A stretch of 64,000 nucleotides of DNA from Diphasiastrum complanatum (GCA_029204225.1 CM055101.1:6681618-6745617); one strand, 5' to 3'; numbered from the stretch's first letter, positions 42,827 to 55,070 are shown. Notes: a model not told the origin generated them from the sequence alone. A program made the numbers and translations.

Positions 42827-43625
42827 AGCCTTACTTTGGCAATGTGACTCCTCTATTGGCTTCTATCTCAATATAGAAAAGGAGATCTATTGCATGGAGG
42901 CCATGGACATTTCCAAATGTTATGAAAATATACCCCTAGATGGGCCGGATGGGCTGAAGACGGTTCTAAAAAAACTAATCCTATTCGCCTTCAAATTCAC
43001 AAAAGAAAAAACCCTTCACTATAAATGAATATCGAAAGTTAAGGATTTCCAATGGTCCTCTGATAAATGGAATGCTATTGACATGGATACAATATGTATA
43101 TGGAATTCTTTGTTGATAGATAATTGCATTATCAGACTTGATAATCACACATGGAGACAAGTCAGGGGGATCCCTATGGGATTCTCTTGCTCACCCGTTT
43201 GGTGTAATTGGTGTCTCTCTTACTTCAAATTGCAGTTTATTAAAAGATTGGCAAAATTGAGATAGATAAAATTCATGAATGATTTCAAGTTCTCTTTCAA
43301 ATATATTGATGATATATGCTTTATCAACAATCCCTCAGCCTAGAGTATTGGACAACCCTTTTTGGATTTACTCCTTGGAATATCTTGATATAGATAAAAG
43401 CAACAGGGCCAACAATACAATAAAAATTTTAAACATTACCATTTCTTTTAATCTGATAAATGGTGAGGTAATCATTTCTAAGTACGACAAAAGAAGAGAA
43501 TTGCCCTTTTAGTTTTTGCAATACATGCACTTGGCTTCCAATAGAACAGTGTATAATTCTTATAAAATCATCATATCTCAGGTCATTGCCGCCATATATT
43601 GTTGTAATAAGCAATATTAGGGGAG
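42827..43625 (+). pseudogene. Penelope-like RT, 3' half
   Basis: From the right junction the frame is open to a stop at 43026-43028, covering DSSIGFYLNIEKEIYCMEAM and DISKCYENIPLDGPDGLKTV (RT motif A). After frame breaks come GIPMGFSCSPVWCNWC (motif B, 43170-43215) and FKYIDDICFIN (motif C, near 43305). ORF 43279-43512 then shows the family-specific tail (YSLEYLDIDKSNRANNT, IKILNITISFNLINGEVIIS). A thumb remnant follows a stop. The aspartates of the catalytic box survive. Confidence 0.88.
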
Positions 43626-43672
43626 AGCTAGCTGCCCCTAACTGATTCACTGACTGCGGGTTTGGTCGGTGG

Positions 43673-44099
<427 letters not shown>

Positions 44100-44763
44100 G
44101 TAAAGTGGAGATAAATAAAAGTGATGAACAAAAAATGTTGCTTCTCTCTCACTATAGGATCCAATAATGGTGTGCTACCATCTCCTATGGGCAAAGTTAG
44201 GATCAAACACTCTTAGCACGTGTGAAATACACTAAGAAACCAAATTTGACTCAAATACAATGATATTGCATGAAACAAAATGGCTAAGATCTCAAAACAG
44301 TGCTAGATGACATGTAAAGGAGATTGGTAAGCATTCAACTGTGATTTTGGATCACACAAGCAATCTCTTGACCAAACCAAATGTGTCCACCCAGGTCTAG
44401 GTGCCCTACCTAACCCTCTTTAAAAGCTTATAGCTTTTGATTGGCACAACCAAATGGAATGAAACTGATGCATCAGAAACTAGACAAAAATAGCTTCAAA
44501 ACAAGCTATCTAGCAAGATTTTTGGATCAACCATGAAAGAGAACTCTCAAACTGAAATTGGATGTTCCTCACACATGTCTGAGCACCTGATTCCGTACAG
44601 TACCAGGTCAGACCCAATCAATGCCCTATTGATCTCTTTTGATCCAAAATTGGACAAGATAGCTAGGAAAATGGATCTTGACAATTTCTAGCTCAAGATT
44701 GATGAATAGTTTTCACTCAAATGGATCAAAATGCATGGTAACCTTAGGTAGTCTCTGATACCA

Positions 44764-45578
44764 TGTTGATTTCACAGGTGTGGACTGTCCACAACATGTA
44801 CTTGTGATCTCCTAAGGTGTGTAGATGCACCAAGATCAAGACTAGATTGAGATTCAAGATCTATCTTTAATTCTATGGCAAAAACACACTACTACATGCA
44901 TTCAATCACTTCCAACTCTCACTCACACGTGTGGGAAGTGTTCCAAGAGTAATCTAAGTAAAAACAAACTACTCTCCTTCGGTAGAGAGAAAATCATCAA
45001 TAGCTCTCGGGTAGAGAGAGAAATCTAGAAAATAACTTACACTCAAAATCCACTCAATCTCAAAATCAATTAGATCCAAATGATGAGTACAATGATACTA
45101 GTAGATCCACGATCTACCACTATGCTTAACTATGATTGGACCACACTTTGCCACCTCTTAATCCTATTGGACCATTGATCCATGCACCTCTAAATTCTAT
45201 TGGACCATTTTCAAGCAAACCTCAAATTCTATTGGACCACTCATGGTTCCACCTCTAAATCCTATTGGACCTCTTAACCTTCATCAAACAAAAGCATTAC
45301 ACTTGTCTACACTCTAATTGGCACAAGTTTGGCTCTATTTTGGCTCAATATTGGCATTACAAGTGGAAATGGATAATTTGCCATCTATGCCAAATTTGAC
45401 CCTATCAACATCCTACACCTAAATGCTTGACTATGAAATTCTATGAGACCCCTATATCAAACATTTTTTATTTACTTTACAATTCTCCACACGTGGGAAC
45501 ATCCTCCACACATGTGAGATTCACTTACAAACTTCTATCATAAGAAATACCAAGCTAGATTTTTGCCAATTTCTCACA
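44764..45578 (-). repeat. Copia 5' LTR, minus strand (TGTGAAGAA family)
   Basis: 815 bp; plus strand starts TGTTGATTTCAC and ends TTCTCACA. It aligns in inverse orientation with 47137-47868, including the CCAATAGGATT/TCCTATTGG-type repeated phrases and the ACACGTGTG end segment. Confidence 0.88.
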
Positions 45579-47136
45579 TCTCATGAAGAGCCAAAGAATG
45601 TACAAGAGGCACTCAATACCAAGGAGTGGTATGATGCCATGAAGCAAGAGTATGATGCATTGATCACCAACAATACTTGTGGATCCTGCATCCAACAAGC
45701 ATGTGATTGGTTGCAAATGGGTATTTTGGATCAAGTACAATCATGATGGCACCATCAACAAGTATAAAGCAAGATTATGTGCCAAAGGATTTGCTCAAAT
45801 CCATGGCCCTATGAGGAGAACTTTGCACCCATTGCAAAGATGGTGACAATAAGAATTCTTATTTCTCTTGCTTGTTTCTTTAAGTGGAAGGTGTTCCAAT
45901 TAGATATATCCAATGCTTTTCTAAATGGTTATCTTGAGGAGGAGATCTATATGGAACAACCTCAAGGATTCATCAAGGATGAGTTCAAAGTGTGCTTGCT
46001 CTTTAAAATTCTTTATGGACTCAAGCAAGCACCAAGATCATGGTATTCAAGACTTAGATCTTTCCTTATCTCACTAGGATTTACTCTTAGTGACTATGAT
46101 CCTTCCATGTATCTAAAGTTTGTTGATAGTAATATTGTCATTCTTTTGATTTATGTTGATGACATTATTCTTTGTGGAAGTTGTATCAAGCTAGTTGATG
46201 AAACTAAACTAGCACTTGGATGTGAGTTTAAAATGCAAGATCTAGGAGAAATACATTACATCCTAGGCCTAGAGATTGATTTTTATGAAGATCATGTTTT
46301 TATATGCCAATCTAGATATGCTCACTCTATGTTGAAAAAATTCCATATGGAAAATTCTAAGAGCATAGATACTCCAATGGAGCAAATTGTAAAAGATCCT
46401 AGTAAAGGCGATGAAAGAACCTTCGAGGACATCACACTTTTTAGGAGTCTTGTAGGCTCCTTGATTTGGCTTACCATTACTAGGCCTGATTTAAGTTTTT
46501 GTGTGCACAAATTGAGTCAATTTATGCAAGATCCTGATATTCATCATTGGAAGATGGCCAAGAGGAATCTAAGATATGTATCTTCATCTTGTGATTATGT
46601 TCTACTTTATAAAAGTGAAGATCTTTCCATTGTTAGCAACTCGGATTCGGATTTTGCAAGTGACAAGATGGATCGAAAGTCTATTAGTGCATACACTATC
46701 TTTCTTGGAGGCAATCTAATATCTTGGCTTTCCAAAAAGCAAGATACTATATCTCTCTCTTCATGTGAGGCCGAGTACAAAGCACTCACTACAACCACCA
46801 AAGAGGTGCTTTGGATCAAGAGATTATTATTGGAGCTAAAGTGCATCAAGGAATATGATCTACCAATGATCAAGTGTGATAATATCTCGGCCCAAGCTCT
46901 TGCCAATAATCCCATATTTCATGCAAGAAGCAAGCATATAGAAGTGGCACACCATTTTGTGAGAGAAAAGCTTATTGGAGGAGAAATCTATTTGGAGCAT
47001 GTCAACTTGTCCTCTTGTATTGTCGATCTACTCACCAAGCCTTTGAGCCAAAAGTGCTTTCATCAAGCATAGATCTAATCTTGGAGTTATGTCAAGATCA
47101 ATGCTCAAATCTTCATAGATAAATTTTTAGGAGGAG
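45579..47136 (+). pseudogene. Copia RT and RNase H with a long open frame
   Basis: The 431-codon ORF 45777-47072 has no stop. It carries KWKVFQLDISNAFLNGYLEE and EIYMEQPQGFIKDEFKVC, LIYVDDIILCG (YVDD at 46152-46163), QDLGEIHYILGLEIDF, and then RNase H with LSSCEAEYKALTTTTKEV, HARSKHIEVAHHFVREKL and DLLTKPLSQK. The start of RT (45579-45776: EALNTKEWYDAMKQEYDAL) is frame-broken, and gag, protease and integrase are absent upstream. The catalytic core looks intact, so this is the best preserved enzyme piece in the window, but it cannot be an autonomous element. A purine tract (GGAGGAG) leads to the LTR. Confidence 0.92.
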
Positions 47137-47868
47137 TGTGAAGAATTAAAAAGATTATCTATGTTAGATATAGGGGTCTTATGTTTTTTATATCAAGCAT
47201 CTAGGTGTAGGATGTTGATATGATCAAATTTGGCATAGATGGCAAATTATCCATTTCCACTTGTAATGCCACTATTTAGCCAAAATAGAGTAAGAGGTTA
47301 AACTCATGCCAATTAGAGTGTAGACAAGTGTAATACTTTTGTTTGGTGAAATTTAAGAGGTCCAATAGGATTTAGAGGTGGAACCTTGAGGGGTCCAATA
47401 GAATTTGAGGTTTGCTTGAAAATGGTCCAATAGAATTTAGAGGTGAATGGATCAATGGTCCAATAGGATTAAAAGTTGGAAAAAGTGTGGTCCAATCATA
47501 GTTAAGCATAGTGGTAGCTCGTGGATCTACTAGTATCATTGTACTTCTCATTTGGATCTAATTGATTTTGAGATTGAGTGGCTTTTGTGAGTAATTGTTT
47601 TTCTAGCTTTCTCTCTCTACCCAAGAGCTCATGATGATTTTGTCTCTCTACCCAAGAAGAGCAACTTGTTTTTACTTAGATTATTTTTGGAACACTTCCC
47701 ACACGTGTGATGAGAATTGGAAGTGATTGAATGCATGTAGTAGTGTGTTTTTGCCATAGAATCAAAGATAGATCTTGAATCTCAATCTAGTCTTGATCTT
47801 GGTGCATCTACACACCTTAGGAGATCACAAGTACATGTTGTGGACAGTCCACACGTGTGAAATCAACA
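47137..47868 (+). repeat. Copia 3' LTR, plus strand (TGTGAAGAA family)
   Basis: 732 bp, from TGTGAAGAATT to GAAATCAACA. It is followed directly by Copia integrase coding sequence, so this element probably inserted into another Copia element. Confidence 0.88.
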
Positions 47869-49150
47869 TTCCAGACTATGGTATTTGATTATTTCCTCAA
47901 ATTTAAAGCTCTTGTTGAAAAGCAATTCTCTTTCAAACTCAAAGTTTTGAAATGTGATGGTGGTGGAGAGTATATCTCCAACAAGTTTCATGATTTTTGT
48001 GAGCAAGAAGGTATCAAAAGAGAATTATCTCATGCCTATTACCCTTCTCAAAATGGGGTGGCCGAGAGGAAGAATAGAGCTCTATGGTAATGTGCCAAAG
48101 CTCTAGAAATTGAAGCATCCTTGTCAAAGGATTTTTGGGGAGAGGCCATCGATTGTGCCAATTATCTATGCAATAGACTCCCTCATCTTACTCTTGGAGG
48201 AAAGACACCTTATGAGATGTTGCATAAAGAGAAGCCTAAGGTTGATCACTTTAGAATCTTTGGATGTCTTTTCTTTGCTCATGTTCCTTTGGAGTTATGG
48301 TTGGATATTTATCTACCAAGAAGGCTTATAGAGTCTATATACTCTCTACTTGCAAAGTCATTGAAAGTAGAGATGTTATTTTTTCATGAAGACCAAAAGA
48401 TCACCTTGGATGGGCCCAAGATCAAAGCATCTCATGATGCCTCTTCTATTATAACCAAGATATGATGGGGTCAAGGCTTGATGAGGAGCATCCTCATGCA
48501 TTCACACCTAGAAGGTCCATGAGAGAGAGATCTGAGCCCAAGAGGCTCTCATATATTGAGAAAGGCAAGCATGTGGATGTTGAATCCACCAATTATGCAT
48601 TTTTTATATCTTGTGAAGAGCCTAGAAGTGTCCAAAATGCACTCCAATCAAAGGAGTGGTATGAAGCTATGGAACAAGAGTATGATGCTTTGATTATCAA
48701 CAAAACTTGGGAGCTAATCGATCCACCTACCAACAAGCACACTATTGGATGCAAGTGAGTGTTTAGAATAAAGTACAACAACGATGGTTCTATGAACAAG
48801 CTCAAAGAAAGGATATGTGCAAAAGAATATGCTAAAATCCAAGGCCTTGAATATGAAGACACCTTTTCACAAGATCTACCTATGATCAAGTGTGACAACA
48901 TCTCGGCTCAAGCCCTTGCCAACAATCCTATCTTTTATGCAAGGAGTAATCATATTGAAGTTGCGCATCATTTTGTAAGGGAAAAGCTTATTGGAGGAGA
49001 GATCAGCTTGGAGCACATTGGATCATCTTCATGCATTGCCGATCTTCTCACCAAGCCATTGCTCAAGAGTGCTTTCATCAAGCATAGATCTAATCTTGGC
49101 TTGATTCCAAGATCCATGCTACTTTTAAAATAGATATCTTTAAGGAGGAG
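47869..49150 (+). pseudogene. Copia integrase joined to RNase H tail by internal deletion
   Basis: Integrase: VLKCDGGGEYISNKFHDFCE (second catalytic D, near 47960) and YYPSQNGVAERKNRALW (E), then FWGEAIDCANYLCNRLPHL and the KVDHFRIFGCLFFAHV block. Next comes the RT start, SVQNALQSKEWYEAMEQEYD, then a stop at 48757. ORF 48759-49133 reads YAKIQGLEYEDTFS and jumps at once to QDLPMIKCDNISAQALANN in the same frame, so about 300 codons (the YVDD region and most of RNase H) are deleted cleanly. The end reads ADLLTKPLLKSAFIKHRSNL. Confidence 0.88.
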
Positions 49151-49534
49151 TTTGAAAAATAGTAGAAGCTAATTATGTTGAGTTAGGGGGTATGTCGACC
49201 TTTTTGTCTCAATTCACATGTTAGTAGGTGATTAGAGTTTGTGAGAGTTTCTACATTCTGACTCTTTTTGGCTTTCTCTCTCTACTTGAGGAGTTGTACT
49301 TTGTTTCTCTCTCTACCCAAGAGCAAAACTTTTTTATACTGAGTTTTTTCATCACAAGTCTCCCACATGTGTGAATGTACTTTGGTGAATGATTTATGCA
49401 TGATTCATTGTGCTCTTAACTTAGATTTGTGAGATAGATCTTGGAATTCAATCTATAGCTTGATCTTTGTGCAATCACCACATCTTAGGAGATCAATCAC
49501 ACTTTGGGCTATCCCACAGATGTGAAATTTAACA
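49151..49534 (+). repeat. Short Copia 3' LTR
   Basis: 384 bp, preceded by AAGGAGGAG and beginning TTTGAAAAAT, probably a decayed TGTGAAGAA; ends GAAATTTAACA, matching GAAATCAACA of the 47137 LTR. About half the usual length, so it is internally deleted. Bases 49535-50052 hold no recognisable feature. Confidence 0.65.
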
Positions 49535-50052
49535 GCCTAGTCATCAATTTTAAAATCTCTAAGAGAATTCCTAATATTAGCATAATGCTTAGCCCTATCT
49601 TGACCACTACAAATACTCTCATGAACTTATTGTAGTATTTTTTACATTTCATGCAGAAAAATTGCAATCTTTTGAACCTTAAAAAATTTCATCTCCCCAT
49701 TAACTAGAGATCTAGGTTGAAAACAATATAAGCATATATGGCCTACAATGTATAGCAGAATGTTTTTTACTATTGTAAGCAAACTCTATCAAAGAAAGTA
49801 ATATTTTTGATGAGAGTGTTTGTGTGAAACATGTATCCCAAACATTATTTTCATAGTCTAATTAGTTCTTTCAGTCTACACATCTATTTTATGATGATCT
49901 CAAATTTATGGAAAACTATAGACTAAAAGTTATATGTGAATGTGAAATCTCTATCGATAATAATATTATTTGATAGTCCATACCATCTAAATAATATTTC
50001 AACAAAGATTTGGGCTAAATTTGAAGCCTTTGAAATTGACTTTATCGGAATC

Positions 50053-50894
50053 TGTTGGCGTGCTCTCGAATAAATTAAGTGTGAAATAAGAAAAACAACA
50101 TAGAGAACTTTACAGGAGTTTTACCAAAACTACAACATCAATTTGACTTAGATCGAATGGAGGAATGTCTTGGTAGGTGTCAGAGACAACCATGAAGGGA
50201 GCGAACAATTAGGCATCTGAGACAGACATGCTTCTTTCGAGATTAGACATTCCAAATTGAGTGTGTGAATTGAAAAAGAAAATTATCAGAAAGTATTCAT
50301 AGTGCAATACACATAAGGAAATAGAAAATCTTAACTAAGCAATTGTGAATACAACAATCAGATCACAATCCTGTGCCCAAGAATGGCTCACAGTAATGGC
50401 GCACTATGTGTAGTGATCTTACTTAGCTAGCTACAGACTAAATAACTATCTCTATTCCTTGAATAGCTTTCACCATCTCTGAGATCTCTGATCCTATGGA
50501 ATCAGATAATTAAGACACAATGGAGTTCGTGCAAGAACTCTGATTCACTCTTCTCCACTTGCATGTGTGTTCATCACATGTTCATCACTGGTTGTTATTT
50601 TACGTGAGTTGCCGTTATGTATATATACATGGAACAGTTACAATGACTACATGGACAATGAGCGTGAGACAACACAGTTACTAAAAGTGCTAAAGTGAAC
50701 TATGACGTGGTTTGCATTTGGATAGGGCAGTGTGGATGACATGGATCTCGAACTCGAAGAATTTGAGTTCATAGGTGATCGAAGAGGATGTAGTCGAGGT
50801 TCTCAAACTCAAAGAGTTTGTCATCGATCCCGCTTCTGCTCCAGTTGATTGATTGCACAGATGTTCAACTTTAGTGAGTAAGCCTGCAAAGTTG

Positions 50895-50946
<52 letters not shown>

Positions 50947-51077
50947 TGTGTGTGTGTGTACACGTGTATTTACATAGTGTACGGGTGCTCAAGACGAACT
51001 CGAATGATTCATGTTCTGATGACTCAAATTCAAATTATTCTAATTCTGGTGCGTTGGAGTGATGTTTAATTCCAACA
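50053..51077 (-). repeat. 1025-bp Copia LTR with a CA/TG tract inside
   Basis: Plus strand starts TGTTGGCGTGCTC and ends TTTAATTCCAACA. It contains the CA-to-TG switch microsatellite at 50896-50959. Confidence 0.8.
50896..50959. repeat. (CA)n directly followed by (TG)n
   Basis: A run of CA to 50944 switches without spacer to TG (50945-50959), making a self-complementary hairpin-forming tract. It lies inside the Copia LTR. Confidence 0.97.
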
Positions 51078-51079
51078 CC

Positions 51080-52020
51080 CTCCCTTAAGCTTAACTCGTA
51101 GGATCTTGAATAAAATTTAGAAAGCGACATAATGCAACATGCTTTTCTCTTTACAGAGGCTTAGTCAAGATATCAATCAACATACTGGTAGTAGGACAGT
51201 AACTTAATTTGACATCTTTATTCTGAACTTTCTCTCTAAGAAAATGAAATTGAACTTCAATGTGTTTAGTTCTAGTGTGAGTTCGTGGGTTCAGAGATAG
51301 AGCAATGCAGCTCTGATTGTCACAATAGAGTATAGTTGGACTGATTTGAGAGATCATAAGATCCTAAAACAATCTTCTAAGCCAGATAATTTCTTTCACT
51401 ATAGAGGTAGCTGCAACATATTATGATTCTGTGGAGGAGAAAGAAATGCATTTATGCTTTCGACTGTTCCATGGGTCCTCCTGCTAGAAAGCAAAGATAG
51501 CCAGAAGTGGATTTTCTTGTGTCCACACTACTAGCCCAATCAGAGTCAGAATAAGTAAGTAGTGCCAAGGCATCCTCTGTATTTCCATTATAACACAAAG
51601 CATAGTGCTTAGTGGCTTAAATGTATCTTAGTATTCTGAGTAGAGCCTTCCAGTGAGGTAGGCCGGGATCTGACATAAATTGTGACAATGTGCTGACTGT
51701 AAATGCTAGATCGGGTCTAGTGCATACCATTGGCATAAGGTCCATAGGCGAGTCTATTGACTTGCAATTTTCCATGCATATCTGTAGAGTACACTGGTTA
51801 GATACCTTTCTTGACTTAATGTGATACTTCACTTCTCTTTGTCTCTGTCTATTTCGATTCCCAAAAGGTAGTGCACAGGGCCTGAATCAGCCATTTTGAA
51901 TTCCTTCGACAAAAGAGTCTTCGTCTCATGAAGGAACTGATTCGAATTGCTGATGATCAGTGAGTCATTTACATATAGAGCTATTATGACATAATATGAC
52001 AACATCAAAACACATGTCAC
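51080..52020 (-). pseudogene. Copia RT/RNase H remnant, YVND at the active site
   Basis: ORF 52020-51829 reads IIALYVNDSLIISNSNQFL; the catalytic YVDD has become YVND, so one metal-binding aspartate is lost. It continues FKMADSGPVHYLLGIEIDRD, then TRPDLAFTVSTLSQFM, and ends with YCDNQSCIALSLNPRTHT, TKHIEVQFHFLREKVQ and IDILTKPL. Frame breaks separate the parts. Confidence 0.88.
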
Positions 52021-53547
52021 TAGCCCTCTATCATCATGCCAAATTTCAAAGGCCTACACTACCTCAAGCTAAGTCAAAACTACTTTTGGCCTAATCACCT
52101 ATTCACATGTGTACAAGGGGTATTTTTGGCATAGGACCCCCAAAACTCAAGATTAATGATCTAAGATAATTATGCCTACTCTCTACATGTGGGAACATGC
52201 TCCACACATGTAGATTTTCATATGTACATGAAATTGAAATATACTTAAGCTAGATTTTGCCTATTCTTCACACTCCTCAAAAACTAGCTAAATAAGTGTG
52301 CTAGTTCTCTCCAAATCTTAAGTGATTCAAAAAGATCATAAAAATATATCATCATGTTACCAAGATTTTGAGAATTAGACACATCAAGATTTAAAAGACT
52401 ATGCATGCTATGATAACAAAGAGTTTGCATTATATCTTCATGCTTGATTACCATGTCAATCTCAGATATAATGAGGCTAAATATAATGAGGCTAAATATA
52501 TCATTATGGATATAAGGGTCCTTGGAGGATGATTCACTTATTCTCATAGTGTGTTTACAAATTGCCTCACAACATGAAAAAACAACATCATCCACATTTC
52601 GTACATGAACTAATAGTATGTTATCAAATTGAGAATCACAAATTATAACATTTTTGTATCTCACCAAAGCATCATAGTCATGTGGAATTATCTCAAGTCT
52701 ACTTTAAGATTTTGACACATCATCAAAGCAACTTGAGTCAACTATCAAAGAAATCATGAAAGTGTTAGAGGTGGATGAGATCGTGTCTTCCCTTTGCATA
52801 TTCTCACTGGCATGCAAACAAGCCTTGATGGCTCCTGGTCCTTGTATCTTGATGATCCACTTGATGTGCCTAGGTGTGGAGATTGGTACTCTACACCATC
52901 TTCTTCACTTGACTCCTCCTTGAGCCTTGCAAGATCCTTGACATCACCAACATTAGAAGCATATTCATCCACACTTGAAACATCATTTTTGACATTAACA
53001 TCAAAGCCAACATCCATGTATTTGAGATCTGGATGCTCCAATCTCTCCTCTTGAGAAATATACTCTCCCGTGGCTTCCATCACATCCAAAATGTGATTAG
53101 CTTTCATACAAAAATCAAGCTTGTAAAGCCTACCATCTCTAATCCCTTTGGCAATGAAATTTTCATTCTTGATGATAAATCGAGCATTGAAACCAAACTT
53201 GACATCACAAATGTCTAGATATTGAAGGAACTTACAAGACATTTTGAAGTTTTGCTCTTCCTTGATTCAAGCCAAATAGGAATGGTTCCTATTCCAAGAA
53301 TCTCACATTTAGCACCATTTTCTACATGAATAAACTTCTTAGAACAAGATAAAGTGAAAAAAAATACTCCCTTTAGGCTTGTGACATGTGATCTCACCCC
53401 ACTATCAATCCACCGAGGATCTTCCTCCATAGAAATTGATGGTGTACATGCCATGAGTGACTCCTCCTCTTTGAAGTCATATCCCTCTTAATTGCTGAAG
53501 TTCACTAGCCTTCCTTCTTGCTTTTCTTCATCTCTCTTCTTCTTGTA
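52021..53547 (-). mobile_element. Copia remnant on the minus strand (protease to truncated 3' LTR)
   Basis: Minus-strand order: a protease from 53454 (RWIDSGVRSHVTS), the pre-integrase phrase IAKGIRDGRLYKLDF at about 53155, an acidic stretch to 52754, a 127-codon ORF without domains (52667-52284), and the LTR start TGTGAAGAATAGGC at 52272. As in the element at 1-3220, integrase and RT are absent between protease and LTR. The LTR is cut at about 52020 by the neighbouring Copia, and the gag side is cut at 53547 by the LTR of element B. Confidence 0.78.
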
Positions 53548-54315
53548 TGCAGTGGCTCGATTTTCTATCCTATCCTCAACCCAAGATCCAAGCACTCAAG
53601 CATCAAGGGAATGAAGTTAGTTGTCACACGGAGGTTCGATTGAGCGATAACATAAATCAAATCCAGCATGCATAGATGATCCACAATTAATACTAACATT
53701 CGTTAACTCTACGCATTCACACTACATCCATCAACCCTACGATCCACAATGATAATAGCTTACTCTTTCTCTCTCTCCTTTTCTCTCTCAAAAAAGCATA
53801 AAAAATAGCAATTTCAAAATATTCAGATCCAACAATTAGCAAATACAACAAAAACATGAGAAATGGAGGAATAGAGTAAGAGAGCAAGGACATTCACAAG
53901 TCCATTCCATAAGAGAACCAATCCGCTTGTATTGAAATGAAGATAGAACATGAGGAGCAACTCGAGTTTACCCCTCTTTATATTGGAGAGGAGGCCCTTG
54001 GCCTTAAAATTCTATTGCCCCATATTTACCTCCCTAACTATTCAAATTTAAAAACAAGTGGGAATTCAGTCAAAATTGGAGGGAACCAATTTGAAATTGA
54101 AATCTGGTGGTAACTTCTATTTTATTCACTAACTTGACATTTAGGCCCTACGACATAAAAGTCTCACAAAAAGGCCTAAAGTCCTTTTATTGACTTTCTA
54201 ATTATCAAATAACTATGTGATCACCGGGTTGGACTTACACACGCAGGGTGCCAAATCCGTCTCACTTATTAGCTAGGGGGTTAGGGTTGCCTCGGGATCC
54301 ACAAACCCTCCAACA
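53548..54315 (-). repeat. 3' LTR of element B
   Basis: 768 bp; minus-strand ends TGTTGGAGGG and CCACTGCA. A purine tract GGTGGGGGATAT stands just before the start on the minus strand. Confidence 0.85.
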
Positions 54316-54349
54316 ATATCCCCCACCAAAATTGGTGGTGGTCCCATGA

Positions 54350-55070
54350 CACCTCATGAGATTTATTCATTTAGGGCTCTGATTGGCCTCTCTATGCACC
54401 TTGATTAAATGGTACTGCATCTTCTCCGTGAACTCCAGGCGCACCATGTTGAAGTCTTTCTTTTGCGGTAGAAAGCACTTATTTGTCCCGACAATCCATT
54501 TTGTTGTGATCCATGCCATAAATCTTGATTCTCACTGTCTTCCTAGCATCACAGCACGATAGTACAATCTAGCAAGTGGCAATTGATCTTGAATACTATC
54601 GAACACCATCAGTTTATTTGGATCAGAAGCCAGTTGAGGTAGGCAATTATCCCACCTTGTTGCTAAGGATGCCAACATTGTCAAATCATTTTCAAAATGC
54701 GTAGATTGCTTAACGGTCAGATTTGGCGAATGTCCTATACTCGGCCGCATAAAATTGTAAGGCCCTGATGAAATCTATGGATATCTGTCAATTATACACT
54801 TGGAGTATGATGGGCCAATTTGGGATATGGATACTGATTTAATCCAATTGAATCCCCAAATCTTTCCATTTATTGCATCTTGGCATGGGCAAGTGATATG
54901 GATCTACCCATAATTGGTGAGGGCTGGCAACATAACTCTTGATATAATCCAAAGTCTTCTCAAATACAGTTGTTCTCCATGTCAGCTGTTATCCCAATGC
55001 TAGTAGTTTATCCAACTCTTTGCCTTCCTCTATCTCAGAGGTCTTGAATTTGATTATCCATCCACCCCTC
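54350..55070 (-). CDS. Element B ORF2, homologue of element A ORF2, broken
   Basis: Read with stops: GGWIIKFKTSEIEEGKELDK and LDYIKSYVASPHQLWVDPYH, then WPIILQ, then ORF 54750-54532 with RWDNCLPQLASDPNKLMVFD and LPLARLYYRAVMLGRQ, then NKCFLPQKKDFNMVRLEFTE. The counterparts in element A are GGYTLPDF, FERYIAAPTYTRV, WPILPKE, CFWDRDLPPIDLDLNNPL and INVARLYYWAKI, in the same order and spacing. I do not recognise the family. It sits where Athila/Tat-like elements place extra ORFs. Confidence 0.55.

Larger units (their letters stand above)
34562..43625 (+). mobile_element. Penelope-like element, split by a chromovirus
   Basis: The two halves are 34562-35101 and 42827-43625. The first half has the RT0/RT1 part (SKELPYLLCTFKAHRNSFRW); the second has AMDISKCYENIPLDGPDGL, GIPMGFSCSPVWCNW, FKYIDDICFINNP and, further on, ISKYDKRRELPFQF-like and ASNRTVYNSYKIIISQ. 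The GIPMG-SP, short loop to Y-DD, and the IYDKRD...SNIP..Y..FISQ tail are characteristic of Penelope-like RTs. The reading frame on the two sides of the insertion matches at the duplicated GATAC. No GIY-YIG endonuclease is visible. The 5' end is cut by the LTR at 34561. Confidence 0.85.
50053..52020 (-). mobile_element. Copia 3' part on the minus strand (RT, RNase H, 1-kb LTR)
   Basis: Minus-strand order: RT (52020-51617), RNase H tail (51357-51151), purine tract AAGGGAGGG, and LTR (51077-50053). The left side at about 52020 abuts another element's LTR, and everything upstream of the YVDD box is missing. The LTR ends TGTTGG/CCAACA form a perfect short inverted repeat. Confidence 0.85.

Noticed and set aside
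52284-52667. 127-codon minus-strand ORF as a possible host gene
   Set aside because: Lies between Copia protease sequence and the same element's LTR; no domain, probably element interior.
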